Shown: positions 8,485 to 16,313, numbered from the stretch's first letter. The stretch is 64,000 nucleotides of DNA from JASHPR01 sp963778075 (GCA_963778075.1 CAVZTJ010000015.1:558001-622000), one strand, 5' to 3'. Notes: generated by a model from the sequence alone, not told the origin. Numbers and translations: made by a program.

Positions 8485-9309
8485 ATGGGTGACAGCGACT
8501 CTGGCTACGAGCTTGGCAGCGGCGACGAGGAGCTCGCGCGTCTTGAGCTTCAGGGCCGCGCGCTTGCCCCGGCGACGCGCATGATCTTCGCTGAGGCCGG
8601 CATCAGGCCGGGCATGCGGGTGCTCGATCTGGGCTGCGGGGCGGGGGACGTGTCTTTCGTGGCCGCTGACCTGGCCGGGCCCCAGGGCTGCGTCGTCGGC
8701 CTCGACAGCTCGCCGGGGTCGCTCGCCCGCGCCCGGCTCAGGGCCGAGCAACGGGGCCTGACCCACGTGCAGTTCGTTGAGGGTGACATTCACGACCCGG
8801 CGCCGGGCGGGCCGTTCGATGCGATCGTCGGCCGGCTGGTGCTGATGTACGTCCCTGACCCGGCGGCGGTGCTGCGGCAGGCAACGGTGCTGCGCGCCGG
8901 TGGCCTGGTCGTGCCCATAGAGTTCGACGTCCCGACCTCCCGGGCGCTGCCCGCGAGCCCGCTGCTGAGCCAGGCCGTCGCCTGGGTCGGCGAAGCGTTT
9001 GCCAGGGGCGGGATCCAGCCTTCGCTTGGTGCGCGGCTATGGGCCGTCGTCCGCGAGGCGGGGCTGCGCCCGCTGGGGATGACCGGGGTACAGCCGCACT
9101 TCGGTCCCGGTGACCCGGCCGCCGTCGGCCTGCTGGCCGGGATCATCCGCACGATCGCGCCGCTGATCGAGCGCACCGGAGTGGCCACGGCCGAGCAGAT
9201 AGGCGTGGGCACGTTCGCCCAGCGGCTCCAATCCGAGCTGGAGAAGACCTCGGCGGTAGTTGCGCCTCCCATTCTGCTCAGCGCCTGGGCTACGACCGGC
9301 GAGACTTAA
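8485..9309 (+). CDS. Class I SAM-dependent methyltransferase
   Basis: The protein is 274 residues. Motif I, VLDLGCGAGDVSF (residues about 44-56), is followed by the acidic motif II in VVGLDSSPGS, then VEGDIHDPAPGGPFDAIVGR and a hydrophobic C-terminal half typical of methyltransferase family 11/31 proteins. Such enzymes methylate small molecules, often in secondary metabolism; the substrate is unknown. The ATG at 8485 has GAGGGGG 4 nt upstream, which decides the start against an in-frame ATG 54 nt earlier. The gene stands alone and is convergent with the small membrane gene downstream. Confidence 0.9.
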   Translation: MGDSDSGYELGSGDEELARLELQGRALAPATRMIFAEAGIRPGMRVLDLGCGAGDVSFVAADLAGPQGCVVGLDSSPGSLARARLRAEQRGLTHVQFVEGDIHDPAPGGPFDAIVGRLVLMYVPDPAAVLRQATVLRAGGLVVPIEFDVPTSRALPASPLLSQAVAWVGEAFARGGIQPSLGARLWAVVREAGLRPLGMTGVQPHFGPGDPAAVGLLAGIIRTIAPLIERTGVATAEQIGVGTFAQRLQSELEKTSAVVAPPILLSAWATTGET

Positions 9310-9352
9310 CCCGCCCGGCTGGCCACCGGACCCGCCAGGACAGGCGTCACGG

Positions 9353-9643
9353 CTAAGTTCGGGGAGGGGCGGGGCGGTCGGCAATCGAATCCAGGTAGCC
9401 GCCCACCAAGAGCAGCGCCGCGTGCACCAGGAACCATGTTGCCCACCCATAGCATTTGCGCCGCTCTCGGTCAGTTCCCGCTTTACGCCCGAGTGAGACA
9501 AGGACGAGGCCGACGCCCAGATTGAAGCCACCGCCGGCGAAGCGCACGCCCGCGGCGAAACGGAGATGCCGGTACTCCCACGGCGAGATCAGGCGCCTTA
9601 GCGCGGGGCGCGAGGAGCCGGTGTTGTCATCCGGTGCACGCAT
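9353..9643 (-). CDS. Small two-span membrane protein
   Basis: About 96 residues with two hydrophobic stretches (FAGGGFNLGVGLVLVSLG and WATWFLVHAALLLVGGYL), separated by a basic loop (RKAGTDRERRKCYG). The ATG at 9643 has AGGAGG 7 nt upstream, better spaced than the ATG two codons earlier. The palindrome at 9678-9697 lies just upstream, at about the place of a promoter operator. Function unknown; it resembles short actinobacterial membrane proteins of unassigned role. Confidence 0.6.
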   Translation of the reverse strand: MRAPDDNTGSSRPALRRLISPWEYRHLRFAAGVRFAGGGFNLGVGLVLVSLGRKAGTDRERRKCYGWATWFLVHAALLLVGGYLDSIADRPAPPRT

Positions 9644-9677
9644 TGGCATGCCTCCTGCCGACTGCCTGATCATGATG

Positions 9678-9697
9678 TTAAAGTGATATCACTTTAA
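9678..9697. promoter_or_regulatory. 20-bp perfect palindrome, probable operator
   Basis: TTAAAGTGATATCACTTTAA reads identically on both strands and is strikingly AT-rich for this genome. It lies 35 nt upstream of the ATG of the small membrane protein gene at 9643 and is the only strong signal in the 9.64-9.76 kb gap. Such a site suits a dimeric repressor; I cannot name the protein. Confidence 0.6.
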
Positions 9698-9760
9698 TAA
9701 GTGCGCCGTCAAGGGCAGCACGCGGCATCCTGGCTCCCCGCGTCGTCTAGCCCGGACCGG

Positions 9761-10072
9761 TCACGGCGAAGCTGTCGGTGGTTCCTCCCTGAATATCTCG
9801 TCGCACAGCTCCAGGCACTCGTTGCAGATCCGCGTGTCACCGGCCGATGCCATGGCGGAGACCTGGTACCGGTGCTTCCCGCAGAAATTGCACGGCTCTG
9901 TCCCGGCCTCGTGCGCTACCTGCTGGATCGCGGCGATGGGCGTGCTGACCGTCCGGCCGGGTTCGCCCATCACCGTGTGCACGCGGCTCACGCAAGCGTC
10001 GCAGATGCTTCCGTCCCTTCCGACGACCAGCTTCTTGACCTGCTGCTGGCTCTTTCCGCAGAACAAGCACAT
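9761..10072 (-). CDS. Twin ClpX-type zinc-binding-domain protein (no ATPase)
   Basis: About 103 residues made of two C4 zinc-finger units like the N-terminal domain of ClpX. The first begins CLFCGKSQQQVKKLVVG and closes with ICDACVSRV; the second begins CNFCGKHRYQVSAM and closes with ICNECLELCDEIF. In ClpX this domain dimerises and receives adaptors and substrates. Here there is no AAA+ domain behind it: the protein ends shortly after the second unit. The ATG at 10072 is chosen because it directly precedes the first CxxC; the longer upstream frame is not domain-like and lacks a ribosome site. It could compete for or bridge ClpX adaptors, which is inference. Confidence 0.78.
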   Translation of the reverse strand: MCLFCGKSQQQVKKLVVGRDGSICDACVSRVHTVMGEPGRTVSTPIAAIQQVAHEAGTEPCNFCGKHRYQVSAMASAGDTRICNECLELCDEIFREEPPTASP

Positions 10073-10215
10073 CAGAAGGCCCTGAGATCGGGCACCTGCC
10101 CACTGTATTCGCCGAGATTGGGCAATTCGGCCCCTGCCGACGGGCCGGCTCCGCGGGGGAACCTGTGATCGATTGCGAGATTCGACTACCGCCAGCAGGT
10201 TGGCAGGAGGCGGCC

Positions 10216-10509
10216 ATGTACGCCCGGTCCCGCAGCAGTGCACAGCTCACCGATCCGCACTACCTGATCCGCTCGATCGCGTACCTGCTGGCCTGGGCGG
10301 TGCTGCTGGCCGCCATCGGGCTGATCGCTGCATATCTCAGCCCTGCGCCGTCGGGCAGCGCGCATATAGAGGAACCCGGGCCGCTGCGCTCCTCGGCGCC
10401 GAGGCCAGTGCCCACGCCAGCCGGGCCGGCTGCGTTGGCCGCTGGCTTCACCGTCACGCTGGTAAGAGTGGTGCGCGGAACATCGCAGGCCGCGACCGCT
10501 GCGTACTAG
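10216..10509 (+). CDS. Small single-span membrane protein of unknown function
   Basis: About 97 residues. A hydrophobic segment (AYLLAWAVLLAAIGLIAAYL, residues about 22-41) is followed by a Pro/Ala/Ser-rich stretch and a second mildly hydrophobic region. The ATG at 10216 has GGCAGGAGG 4 nt upstream, which decides the start. Its stop codon TAG overlaps the stop of the convergent LuxR-type gene by 3 nt. No recognisable domain. Confidence 0.6.
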   Translation: MYARSRSSAQLTDPHYLIRSIAYLLAWAVLLAAIGLIAAYLSPAPSGSAHIEEPGPLRSSAPRPVPTPAGPAALAAGFTVTLVRVVRGTSQAATAAY

Positions 10510-11039
10510 GCCAGGCCGGTTCGCAGTGCCAGCCTGGTGAGGTCGGCGCGGCGGCGGCAGCTGGTCTTGTCCCGGATCCGGTCCAGGTGCGAACGCACCG
10601 TGCTCACGCTGATGTGCAGGTCCCCAGCGATCTGGGCGTCGGTATGGCCCTGGGCCACCAAAGCCACCAGTTCCTGTTCGCGGCGGCTGAGCCCAAGCTG
10701 GAGGTCCGGCTCCTCCGGCGTTTCTGCGGTGGCCGGCACCTGCTGGCGTGGAGCGGCCGACATCAGGACGAACTCGGCTGCGGTGTCGAGGGTCTTCGTG
10801 GCGCCGCGCTGCTCCGCCTTGCGCAGTTCGGCCGGGGTCAGTTCGCTGGCCGCCTGCCGGGTCAGTTCCGCGCGGCGGGCAGAAGCCGTCCGGGAAGCTG
10901 CCGACTTGGACGCTGCCGACTTCGCGGACCTGTGCGTCGACACCGACAGCCAGAACGTCGCGCAGGTCGCCCGCCACATACTCACGCGAACGAGCGGATG
11001 GCCGCGGCTGATCCGTGATCCAGCGGTGCCGCACCACAC
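10506..11039 (-). CDS. LuxR-type helix-turn-helix protein, probably an N-truncated remnant
   Basis: The last 65 residues are a clear LuxR C-terminal DNA-binding domain: LSRREQELVALVAQGHTDAQ, then SVSTVRSHLDRI. Ahead of it, ELRKAEQRGATKTLDTAAEF looks like the end of the helical region of a large LuxR/MalT-type regulator. The first 60 or so residues (Ser/Ala/Arg-rich) look like no domain, so the gene is either a small regulator with an uncertain start or the surviving 3' end of a larger one. No good ribosome site is seen. It is convergent with the small membrane gene and shares stop-codon bases with it. Confidence 0.55.
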   Translation of the reverse strand: MWCGTAGSRISRGHPLVRVSMWRATCATFWLSVSTHRSAKSAASKSAASRTASARRAELTRQAASELTPAELRKAEQRGATKTLDTAAEFVLMSAAPRQQVPATAETPEEPDLQLGLSRREQELVALVAQGHTDAQIAGDLHISVSTVRSHLDRIRDKTSCRRRADLTRLALRTGLA

Positions 11040-11072
11040 CGCCAGCTAGGTGCCGCATCACACCGCCAGCTA
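11025..11072. repeat. Two tandem copies of a 24-bp repeat
   Basis: The unit GGTGCCGCACCACACCGCCA plus GCTA occurs twice head to tail with one mismatch (C/T). The second copy contains the stop codon of the GNAT gene. It lies between the two leftward genes and looks like a local slippage duplication. Confidence 0.8.
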
Positions 11073-11507
11073 AAGGCGCTTGAACATGTGGACGTCCTCG
11101 CCTCCACCGGGGATGCCAAGCGTTCGCCCTGTCTCGACATAGCCGTACTTCTGGTAGAAGCCCGGGGCCTGGAACGTGAAAGAGGACACACACACCCGGT
11201 CGCAGCCGCGCCGCCGGGCCTCCTCTTCGGCCGCGGCCAGGATCTTCGCACCCCAGCCATCCTTGCGGTGATCCCGGTGAACCCACATCATGCTGAACCC
11301 GCACAGTCCGGCCCACGTCCAGGCGGTCAGCCCGCCGATGATCTCCCCGTCCGCCCCGGTGACCTTGACCGAGAACGACCCCTGGTCCTTCTCGCTCGTC
11401 CCGGTGGCGGCGAAGTTGTGCTCGTCCAGGGCCTTGTCCAGGACTTCGGCGACCACGGGGTCGCGGTCACCGACGCTCAGCGCTGCCGCGGAACGATCAT
11501 CGGCCAT
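11070..11507 (-). CDS. GNAT-family N-acetyltransferase
   Basis: The protein is 145 residues, one GNAT domain. The central strand MMWVHRDHRKDGWGAKILAA contains the acetyl-CoA-binding R/Q-x-x-G-x-G/A loop in the form RKDGWGAKI, and the C-terminal QAPGFYQKYGYVETGR is the usual motif B region. The N-terminal ISVGDRDP-like start and TGADGEIIGGL strand complete the fold. The substrate is unknown; similar small proteins acetylate amines or protein N-termini. The start at ATG 11507 follows a short gap after the DUF1801 gene on the same strand. Confidence 0.88.
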   Translation of the reverse strand: MADDRSAAALSVGDRDPVVAEVLDKALDEHNFAATGTSEKDQGSFSVKVTGADGEIIGGLTAWTWAGLCGFSMMWVHRDHRKDGWGAKILAAAEEEARRRGCDRVCVSSFTFQAPGFYQKYGYVETGRTLGIPGGGEDVHMFKRL

Positions 11508-11550
11508 GCAGGCAGTCTGGCACGGCAGTCCGGCGGCCAGATACCGCTCC

Positions 11551-12000
11551 TCAGGAGACCGCGGCCTTGACCAGTTCGGCGACCTTCCGCTCTACTGCAG
11601 GGGTCCACTTCGGTATCGCGAACGACACGGGCCACACGTCCCCGTCGTCGAGGTTCGCCGAGTCCTGGAACTCCAGTGTCGAGTACCGCATGTTGAATTT
11701 GCCCGAGTTCTTGAAGGAGACGACGACTTTGCCGTCCTCGTTGGTGTAGGCGGGCATCCCGTACCAGGTCTTCGGCAACAGCTCCGGGGCGGCACTGCTC
11801 ACCGTCGCATGGACGCGCTCGGCCACGGCGCCATCCTCTGGCGTCATCTTTGCGATCGCGTCGAGGACCGCCTGCAGCCCATCGGCCTTTTTCGCGCCCT
11901 GCTTGCCCTCAGCGCGCAGCTCCGCGGCGCGCTGCTTCATCGCGGCACGCTCTGCAGCAGTGAAGCCGCCGGACCCGGTCTGGGAACTCTTCGCGGGCAT
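11551..12000 (-). CDS. DUF1801 / iron chaperone-like domain protein
   Basis: About 149 residues. The C-terminal two thirds (AVLDAIAKMTPEDGAVAERV through TWYGMPAYTNEDGKVVVSFK to WPVSFAIPKWTPA) match the DUF1801/YdhG fold, while the first 45 residues are a Lys/Ala/Glu-rich helix. YdeI-like proteins with this domain have been called iron chaperones, but function is unproven. The ATG at 12000 has a GGTGGGG run about 5 nt upstream, so the longer in-frame extension to 12117 is rejected. The GNAT gene follows 43 nt downstream and may be co-transcribed. Confidence 0.83.
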   Translation of the reverse strand: MPAKSSQTGSGGFTAAERAAMKQRAAELRAEGKQGAKKADGLQAVLDAIAKMTPEDGAVAERVHATVSSAAPELLPKTWYGMPAYTNEDGKVVVSFKNSGKFNMRYSTLEFQDSANLDDGDVWPVSFAIPKWTPAVERKVAELVKAAVS

Positions 12001-12171
12001 TGTCACCCCACCTTTCGACTTCCACAGGCTCGGCGCGATACCGGCCAGTTGAACGAAGGCTAGGCCCCCCACGACCGCTGGCGCTTCTCGATTCGTGATC
12101 GATGCGGCGCCCGCCACCGCGTGGGTGAGCAGCGGCGTTCTCTGCCGAAATATCGTCCAGGTCTGCCGTGA

Positions 12172-12729
12172 CTAGGGCCGTTCTGGCCGAGTGTCGTCAG
12201 CGGGGGGCGTTCCAGCGGCCAGCTCCCGGAGTATCTCGATATCGCGGATGTCCTTCTGCCGCCATGGCCGGCCGTTGCGCAGGTGCGGGAACTGCTCCTT
12301 CATGGCGAGCATGCCGGAGACGCTCATGGCCCGTACTGGTGTGCCATCGAGGGTCGCGGACTCGTCGCCGAAGGATCCTGGCGGGAATAGCCAGTCGGAC
12401 CATCGTCCCAGGAGCTGAATAGACGATCCGTCTGGCTGCCGATCAAAATAAGCGGTGCTGAACGGGACGTCGTCCCACGTGAACTCGCAGGCCTCCTCTG
12501 GTGGCTGGGTCGTCAGAGCCGTGGCGCCAGCTTCCACGAGCACCGCCTTGGATCGCTCGGCGTGGATGCGCTCAACCCAAAACTCGACATCGCCGTGCTC
12601 GCGCGTGATCCGGCCGATCCTCGCGTCGAGGCCCCAGCCGCCGAACAGCCACGCTGGGATACCGGCTGCCTCCGTGGTGGCTATGACCTTGCGGATAATA
12701 CGCAGTTGCCCGTCAGTGCCCTCGTCCAC
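12172..12729 (-). CDS. Aminoglycoside adenylyltransferase-like nucleotidyltransferase
   Basis: This 185-residue protein has the nucleotidyltransferase hallmark GGWGLDARIGRITREHGDVE near residue 30, where GGW and the spaced Asp/Glu residues supply the metal site, although the second acid is in DVEFWV rather than DIDL. The layout agrees with the ANT(2'')/LnuB-like family that adenylylates aminoglycosides or lincosamides. The later MLAMKEQFPHLRNGRPWRQK is the conserved helix preceding the C terminus, close to the K-x-Q-F pattern. Resistance is only an inference; many chromosomal members have no known substrate. The GTG at 12729 starts the frame, with no clear ribosome site. Confidence 0.78.
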   Translation of the reverse strand: MDEGTDGQLRIIRKVIATTEAAGIPAWLFGGWGLDARIGRITREHGDVEFWVERIHAERSKAVLVEAGATALTTQPPEEACEFTWDDVPFSTAYFDRQPDGSSIQLLGRWSDWLFPPGSFGDESATLDGTPVRAMSVSGMLAMKEQFPHLRNGRPWRQKDIRDIEILRELAAGTPPADDTRPERP

Positions 12730-12830
12730 GATTAATTCTGCCCTCCCCAGCTGGACTTCGGCATCTCGTCATCTGCCAGCGAGCGAAACTACTTTGGCAG
12801 GAGCCAGGAACGAGGGAGCGGCACTGCGTT

Positions 12831-12871
12831 GCCCCGGCTGCGGCCGAGATAATCGGCGCGCAAGCCGGGGC
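12831..12871 (-). terminator. Imperfect hairpin downstream of the GH16 gene
   Basis: GCCCCGGCT and AGCCGGGGC arms enclose an inner GCCGA/TCGGC hairpin. It starts 9 nt after the stop codon of the leftward glucanase gene. There is no T tract, as is common for actinomycete terminators. Confidence 0.55.
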
Positions 12872-12879
12872 AGGGCTGG

Positions 12880-14238
12880 TTACGGCAGGGTCCACTGCTG
12901 GTTGGAGGTGTCGGCGCAGGCCCAGATCTGGACCTGGGTGCCCGACCCTCCGTATCCGGTGTCGTCGAGGCACTTGCCGGAGTTGGGGTTGATCAGTTCG
13001 CCGTTGGATTGCGGCTCCCAGACCTGGGCGCCGGTGCCGTTGCAGTCATACAGGTCGACGGTGGTGCCGTTGGCGGTGCCTGCGCCGTCGACGTCCAGGC
13101 ACTTGCCGAGCACTTCGAGGGTGTTGTTGGATTCCACCGTCCACTGCTGGGCGTTGGTGCCGTTGCAGGTGTAGACCTGGATCGGGTTGTAGTCCGTGGT
13201 GATCGCGCCGCGGTCGTCAAGGCACAGTCCCTCGTACCCCGTGATCGGGCCCGTCGAGGTGGAGCTGGCACCACTTGTCTCATAGGCGGCGACGTAAGCC
13301 ACGCTCATCGTGCCGCCAGAACTCGTCGAACTGGTCGGGGACGTGCAGCCGCAGACGCCGTCCGGGTACCCGCCGCCCATGGCCAGGTCGAAGATGATCG
13401 ACATGTTGTGGTCGTACGCGGCCTGCCAGGTCGAGGTGCCAACTTGGCTCTCGCTCACGCTAAATGTCTGGGTGCCATTCAGGTAGAACGTGATCGATTC
13501 ATCAGAAGTGTTCGTCCGGTTGAGGATCATCGTGTACGTGTTGTAGCCGGTCTGGCAGCCCGAGCAGGACAGCAGCCCGCTGCCGATGCCGTCAGGCTCG
13601 TTGCACGGGCCTCCTGGGTCGGTGCCGCAGTGAATGGTGCTCGAATGCTCGGACAGGGCATTGACGTCTTCCAGGATGTCAATCTCGCCATTTTCGGGCC
13701 ACTGGCCGGGGCCGAGCATCCAGAAGGCCGGCCAGTAGCCGAGCCCGCTGGCCGGGTTCGGCTGCTCGATCGACGCGGTCACTTCCAACTCGCCGCCGGC
13801 CGGCGCACCGACGTTGGCGGATGTCGTCTGGATCCGGCCGGATGTCCACGAGGTCCCGCTGCCCAGGGCGGTGATGTCCAGGTCGCCGTTGCCGTCGAGA
13901 TGGACGTTGCTCGTCGAGTTCGTCATGGTCTCGATTTCACCGGTGCCGAAGCTGGAGCCGGGTCCGGTGTCGTACATCCACTGCGAGTCAACGCCGGAGC
14001 CCGCGGCGCCGTTGAAGTCGTCGCTGAATACCGTCGTCCAGCCAGACGGCGGTGGCGGCACTGTCTGCGGGGACGCGGTGGGTGCCGCGAGTGCAGAAGG
14101 AGCCGAGGGCAGCGCGACGGCCACCAGGGCGAAGACCGGGCCGACGACCATCGTGGCGACTACCAGCCGTCTGGCGGGACGCCTCCGCCGTGCGGCGCGC
14201 ACGAGAACGCGTGGAACCTGCAGTAATAAGCCAGTCAC
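12880..14238 (-). CDS. Secreted GH16 endo-beta-1,3-glucanase-like enzyme with C-terminal ricin-type (CBM13) lectin domain
   Basis: This 452-residue protein begins with an Arg-rich n-region and a long hydrophobic segment ending in ALAAPTA, a Sec signal peptide of about 52 residues. The catalytic domain (about 65-315) shows the GH16 signature GEIDILEDVN (catalytic Glu-x-Asp-x-x-Glu), with WPAFWMLG before it and MSIIFDLAMGG after it. Residues about 325-452 are a beta-trefoil lectin with repeated QQW/QVW ends (AQQWTVE, AQVWEPQ, QQWTLP). GH16 enzymes of this type cut beta-1,3- or mixed-linkage glucans. The GTG at 14238 is preceded by AAGGAGG at 7 nt. The palindrome at 14273-14293 lies upstream and probably controls it. 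Confidence 0.93.
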   Translation of the reverse strand: MTGLLLQVPRVLVRAARRRRPARRLVVATMVVGPVFALVAVALPSAPSALAAPTASPQTVPPPPSGWTTVFSDDFNGAAGSGVDSQWMYDTGPGSSFGTGEIETMTNSTSNVHLDGNGDLDITALGSGTSWTSGRIQTTSANVGAPAGGELEVTASIEQPNPASGLGYWPAFWMLGPGQWPENGEIDILEDVNALSEHSSTIHCGTDPGGPCNEPDGIGSGLLSCSGCQTGYNTYTMILNRTNTSDESITFYLNGTQTFSVSESQVGTSTWQAAYDHNMSIIFDLAMGGGYPDGVCGCTSPTSSTSSGGTMSVAYVAAYETSGASSTSTGPITGYEGLCLDDRGAITTDYNPIQVYTCNGTNAQQWTVESNNTLEVLGKCLDVDGAGTANGTTVDLYDCNGTGAQVWEPQSNGELINPNSGKCLDDTGYGGSGTQVQIWACADTSNQQWTLP

Positions 14239-14272
14239 ATCATGGCCTCCTTACCCCGCTCCAAGGGTGAAC

Positions 14273-14293
14273 TAATAGGAAAGTTTCCTATTA
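14273..14293. promoter_or_regulatory. 21-bp inverted repeat upstream of the GH16 gene
   Basis: TAATAGGAAA and TTTCCTATTA arms face each other around a single G, a perfect 10-bp inverted repeat. It lies 35 nt upstream of the GH16 start. I recall similar GGAAA-TTTCC palindromes before carbohydrate-active genes in actinomycetes, probably bound by sugar-responsive repressors of the ROK or LacI type; the regulator here is unknown. Confidence 0.65.
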
Positions 14294-14371
14294 ATTACAG
14301 ACAGTAAAGCCTGCACTGCATCTCGTCAACGTGAACAGGCCTTTAAAAGTTGTAAAAAGCTCATACCGACG

Positions 14372-14530
14372 TCATCGAGCCGCATCCGCAAGCCGCCAAA
14401 GCAGCGACCACCACGCGCGGATCACGTCGAGGTCGACGTCGGTGCCGTAGCCGGCGACGACGTCGCTAAGGTGCTCCTGGTGTCGGAGCGCCGAGGGCAG
14501 TGGATCTCCAAACGACCAGTTAAGAACCGC
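14372..14530 (-). pseudogene. Remnant of a phosphotransferase (APH-like) C terminus
   Basis: The reverse strand reads LNWSFGDPLPSALRHQEHL, then a segment ending DVDLDVIRAWWSLLWRL before a TGA. The DVDLDVIRAWWSL part resembles the C-terminal helix of aminoglycoside-phosphotransferase-family proteins (pattern ...YGxDVDxxxLRxWWxL). Only about 50 codons remain and no catalytic motif is present. It lies in the 350-nt gap between the GH16 and VOC genes, which otherwise shows no gene. Confidence 0.35.
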
Positions 14531-14646
14531 CCTACGACACACTCAGAGATCTTCAACGCGAGGCGCCCAGGCAGCACAGCAGGCGCCCCCCGTCTGCCGG
14601 ACACCATGACGCAGGCACTGCCGGGATTCCCGGGTGATCTCGGCGT

Positions 14647-15111
14647 TCAGTCGGACTCCTCGGCGGGCGTACTCGACGGCCAGTGAGCGGGCGACCAGTC
14701 ACCCTCTGGGTCCGTGGTTTGCCCTACTTCGATCAGGTGACCGTCGGGATCGCGGATGTAGCAGCGCTTCTCGTACTTGTGCTGTTTCGGCGGTGTCAGG
14801 AATTGAGCACCACGGGCGCTCCATTCGGCATACACGGTGTCGATGTCTTTAACCCGGATATTAAGGAAACTGCTGACCCGGTCGGGATCGCGTGGCGTCT
14901 CCAGGATGACCGTAGGTTTGTCATCGGTCGGACCTCCGCCGCCATTGATGACGATCCAGCTGTTAGCTAGCGCGACATTGACCGGATCCCCAGGACGTTC
15001 AACCTTGCCGCCGAGCACTTCGGTGTAGAAGCGCCGAGAGCGCTCGACATCGTCCGAAACTATGAAGTGGGTCAGCACAATTCCGTCTGGGGGCGGTGGG
15101 AGCTCGGCCAT
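14647..15111 (-). CDS. VOC family (glyoxalase-like) protein
   Basis: The protein is 154 residues with two beta-alpha-beta-beta-beta modules. The N-terminal part has LTHFIVSDDVERSRRFYTEV, the second has NIRVKDIDTVYAEWSARGAQ and the metal-site end YIRDPDGHLIEVGQT, where the His and Glu are the usual ligands. Similar proteins act as dioxygenases or glyoxalase-like enzymes; the specific reaction is unknown. The ATG at 15111 opens a monocistronic unit; a 267-nt gap without visible genes lies upstream. Confidence 0.9.
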   Translation of the reverse strand: MAELPPPPDGIVLTHFIVSDDVERSRRFYTEVLGGKVERPGDPVNVALANSWIVINGGGGPTDDKPTVILETPRDPDRVSSFLNIRVKDIDTVYAEWSARGAQFLTPPKQHKYEKRCYIRDPDGHLIEVGQTTDPEGDWSPAHWPSSTPAEESD

Positions 15112-15378
15112 CTGGCACCTTTACTGGTTAGGTCTCACACCCCGCTTCAGACGGAGTCTGCAGCCGACGTTACACGAGTAAGTATTCGATCTCCGTCCCC
15201 CGCCGGCGTGACGATCTGGGCCGCGGCGGCGGTAGAGGCGGTGCCATGCCCCACCCGAGCGGCACCAGTTGGACGCACACCCCCTGGACCGCAGATAACC
15301 GTACGGGCCTAAGGCATGTACCGGTGGGAGTACGACCGGTCATAAGCGACTGGTGGTGCCCGCTCCGTTGGTCTCAGT

Positions 15379-15942
15379 TCAGGCGCTGGGACTGAGGGCC
15401 GCTAGTTGCTCGGCAGCGGACAGGCGCACCTCATCGCCGACCTCAGGGTCGCTGGCGATGGCCAGGCAAGCCGGCCCAGCCGCCGCCGGGACGGCATCGG
15501 CAAGCAACTCAGCAGCGGACAGGCGCACCTCATCGCCGACCCCTCTGTCGCTGGCGATGGCCACGCAAGCCGGGCCAGCCGCCACGGGGTCGGCATTGGC
15601 AAGCAACTCAGCTGCGGACAGGCGCACCTCATCGCCGACCCCGCTGTCACTGGCGATGGCCAGGCAAGCCGGCCCAGCCGCCGCCGGGACGGCATTGGCA
15701 AGCAACTCGGCAGCGGACAGGCGCACCTCATCGCCGACCCCGCTGTCACTGGCGATCGCCAGGCAAGCCGGGCCAGCCGCCGCCGGGACAGCATTCGCAA
15801 GCAACTCGGCAGCGGACAGGCGCACCTCGTCGCCGGCTGTCCGGTCGCAGGCGATGGCCGAGAACTCTTCGGCGGCGGCCTGCGGGTCGTGTTCGGCGAG
15901 CTGCTCGGCCGCGCCGATGCGGTCCTCGTCGTCTTCGTACAT
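15379..15942 (-). CDS. Tandem-repeat helical protein (33-residue HEAT/armadillo-like repeats)
   Basis: The 187-residue protein consists almost wholly of a 33-residue unit that begins GDEVRLSAAELLANAVPA and ends ACLAIASDSGV. Four near-identical copies run from residue 37 to 168, with a decayed copy before them and half a copy after. Each unit predicts two short amphipathic helices joined by a Pro turn, as in HEAT-like repeats that form binding solenoids. The acidic start MYEDDEDRIGAAEQLAEHDP leads straight into the first unit; an in-frame stop just upstream fixes the start near 15942. No partner is evident from the neighbourhood. Confidence 0.75.
   Translation of the reverse strand: MYEDDEDRIGAAEQLAEHDPQAAAEEFSAIACDRTAGDEVRLSAAELLANAVPAAAGPACLAIASDSGVGDEVRLSAAELLANAVPAAAGPACLAIASDSGVGDEVRLSAAELLANADPVAAGPACVAIASDRGVGDEVRLSAAELLADAVPAAAGPACLAIASDPEVGDEVRLSAAEQLAALSPSA
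15439..15834. repeat. Four tandem copies of a 99-bp coding repeat
   Basis: The DNA repeats with a 99-bp period and only scattered differences, mainly at AACGC/GACGC and TCGGAC/TCGGAT positions. It encodes residues 37-168 of the repeat protein. Near identity at the DNA level points to recent expansion or gene conversion. Confidence 0.9.
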
Positions 15943-16313
15943 GGCGATGTCGGCTTTCTATGTGAGATCAGGTCCTGTTATCTGAAACGCCAATTTGGCC
16001 GGTTCAGGCGAGGCAGCGCGGGCAAGAGGGGAGGAGCACCCGGGCTGAATGGCTTGATCTTGTATCGCAGCTTGTATTAGTCCAGTCTGGCGACGCAGGC
16101 CCGCCCTAGACCATCCGGTAGACCCCCCTATAACCCGGGCGCTAACCCCCCACGCATACCCCTGTCGGGCACGAAAGCGGCGTGACGCGTGATGAAGATC
16201 ATCAGCATGCGGCGGCACGGGGTGTGTGGCACGACCGGCCTCTTCATCCCGAAGCAGACTAGCGGTGTGGGCTATCTGGACGCCGCTCAGTCTGCACGCG
16301 TCAGGCGGTAGTC
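15943..16313. other. Gap of 371 nt with no supported gene
   Basis: Short frames exist on both strands but none has coding-like character. A 39-codon plus-strand frame from about 16192 has no ribosome site. The stretch is C-rich and may hold promoters for the leftward repeat gene. Confidence 0.5.

Noticed and set aside
10186..11316. Long minus-strand frame of 376 codons covering the LuxR and GNAT genes
   Set aside because: It is in a different frame from both recognised proteins and its Arg/Gly/Pro-rich translation has no domain; it is a high-GC shadow.
15400..15850. CRISPR array suggested by the regular repeats
   Set aside because: The repeats are contiguous 99-bp coding units with no spacers, in frame with a protein of 33-residue repeats.
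16192..16311. 39-codon plus-strand frame starting MKIISMRRHGV
   Set aside because: No ribosome site, no similarity recognised, and codon use is not gene-like.
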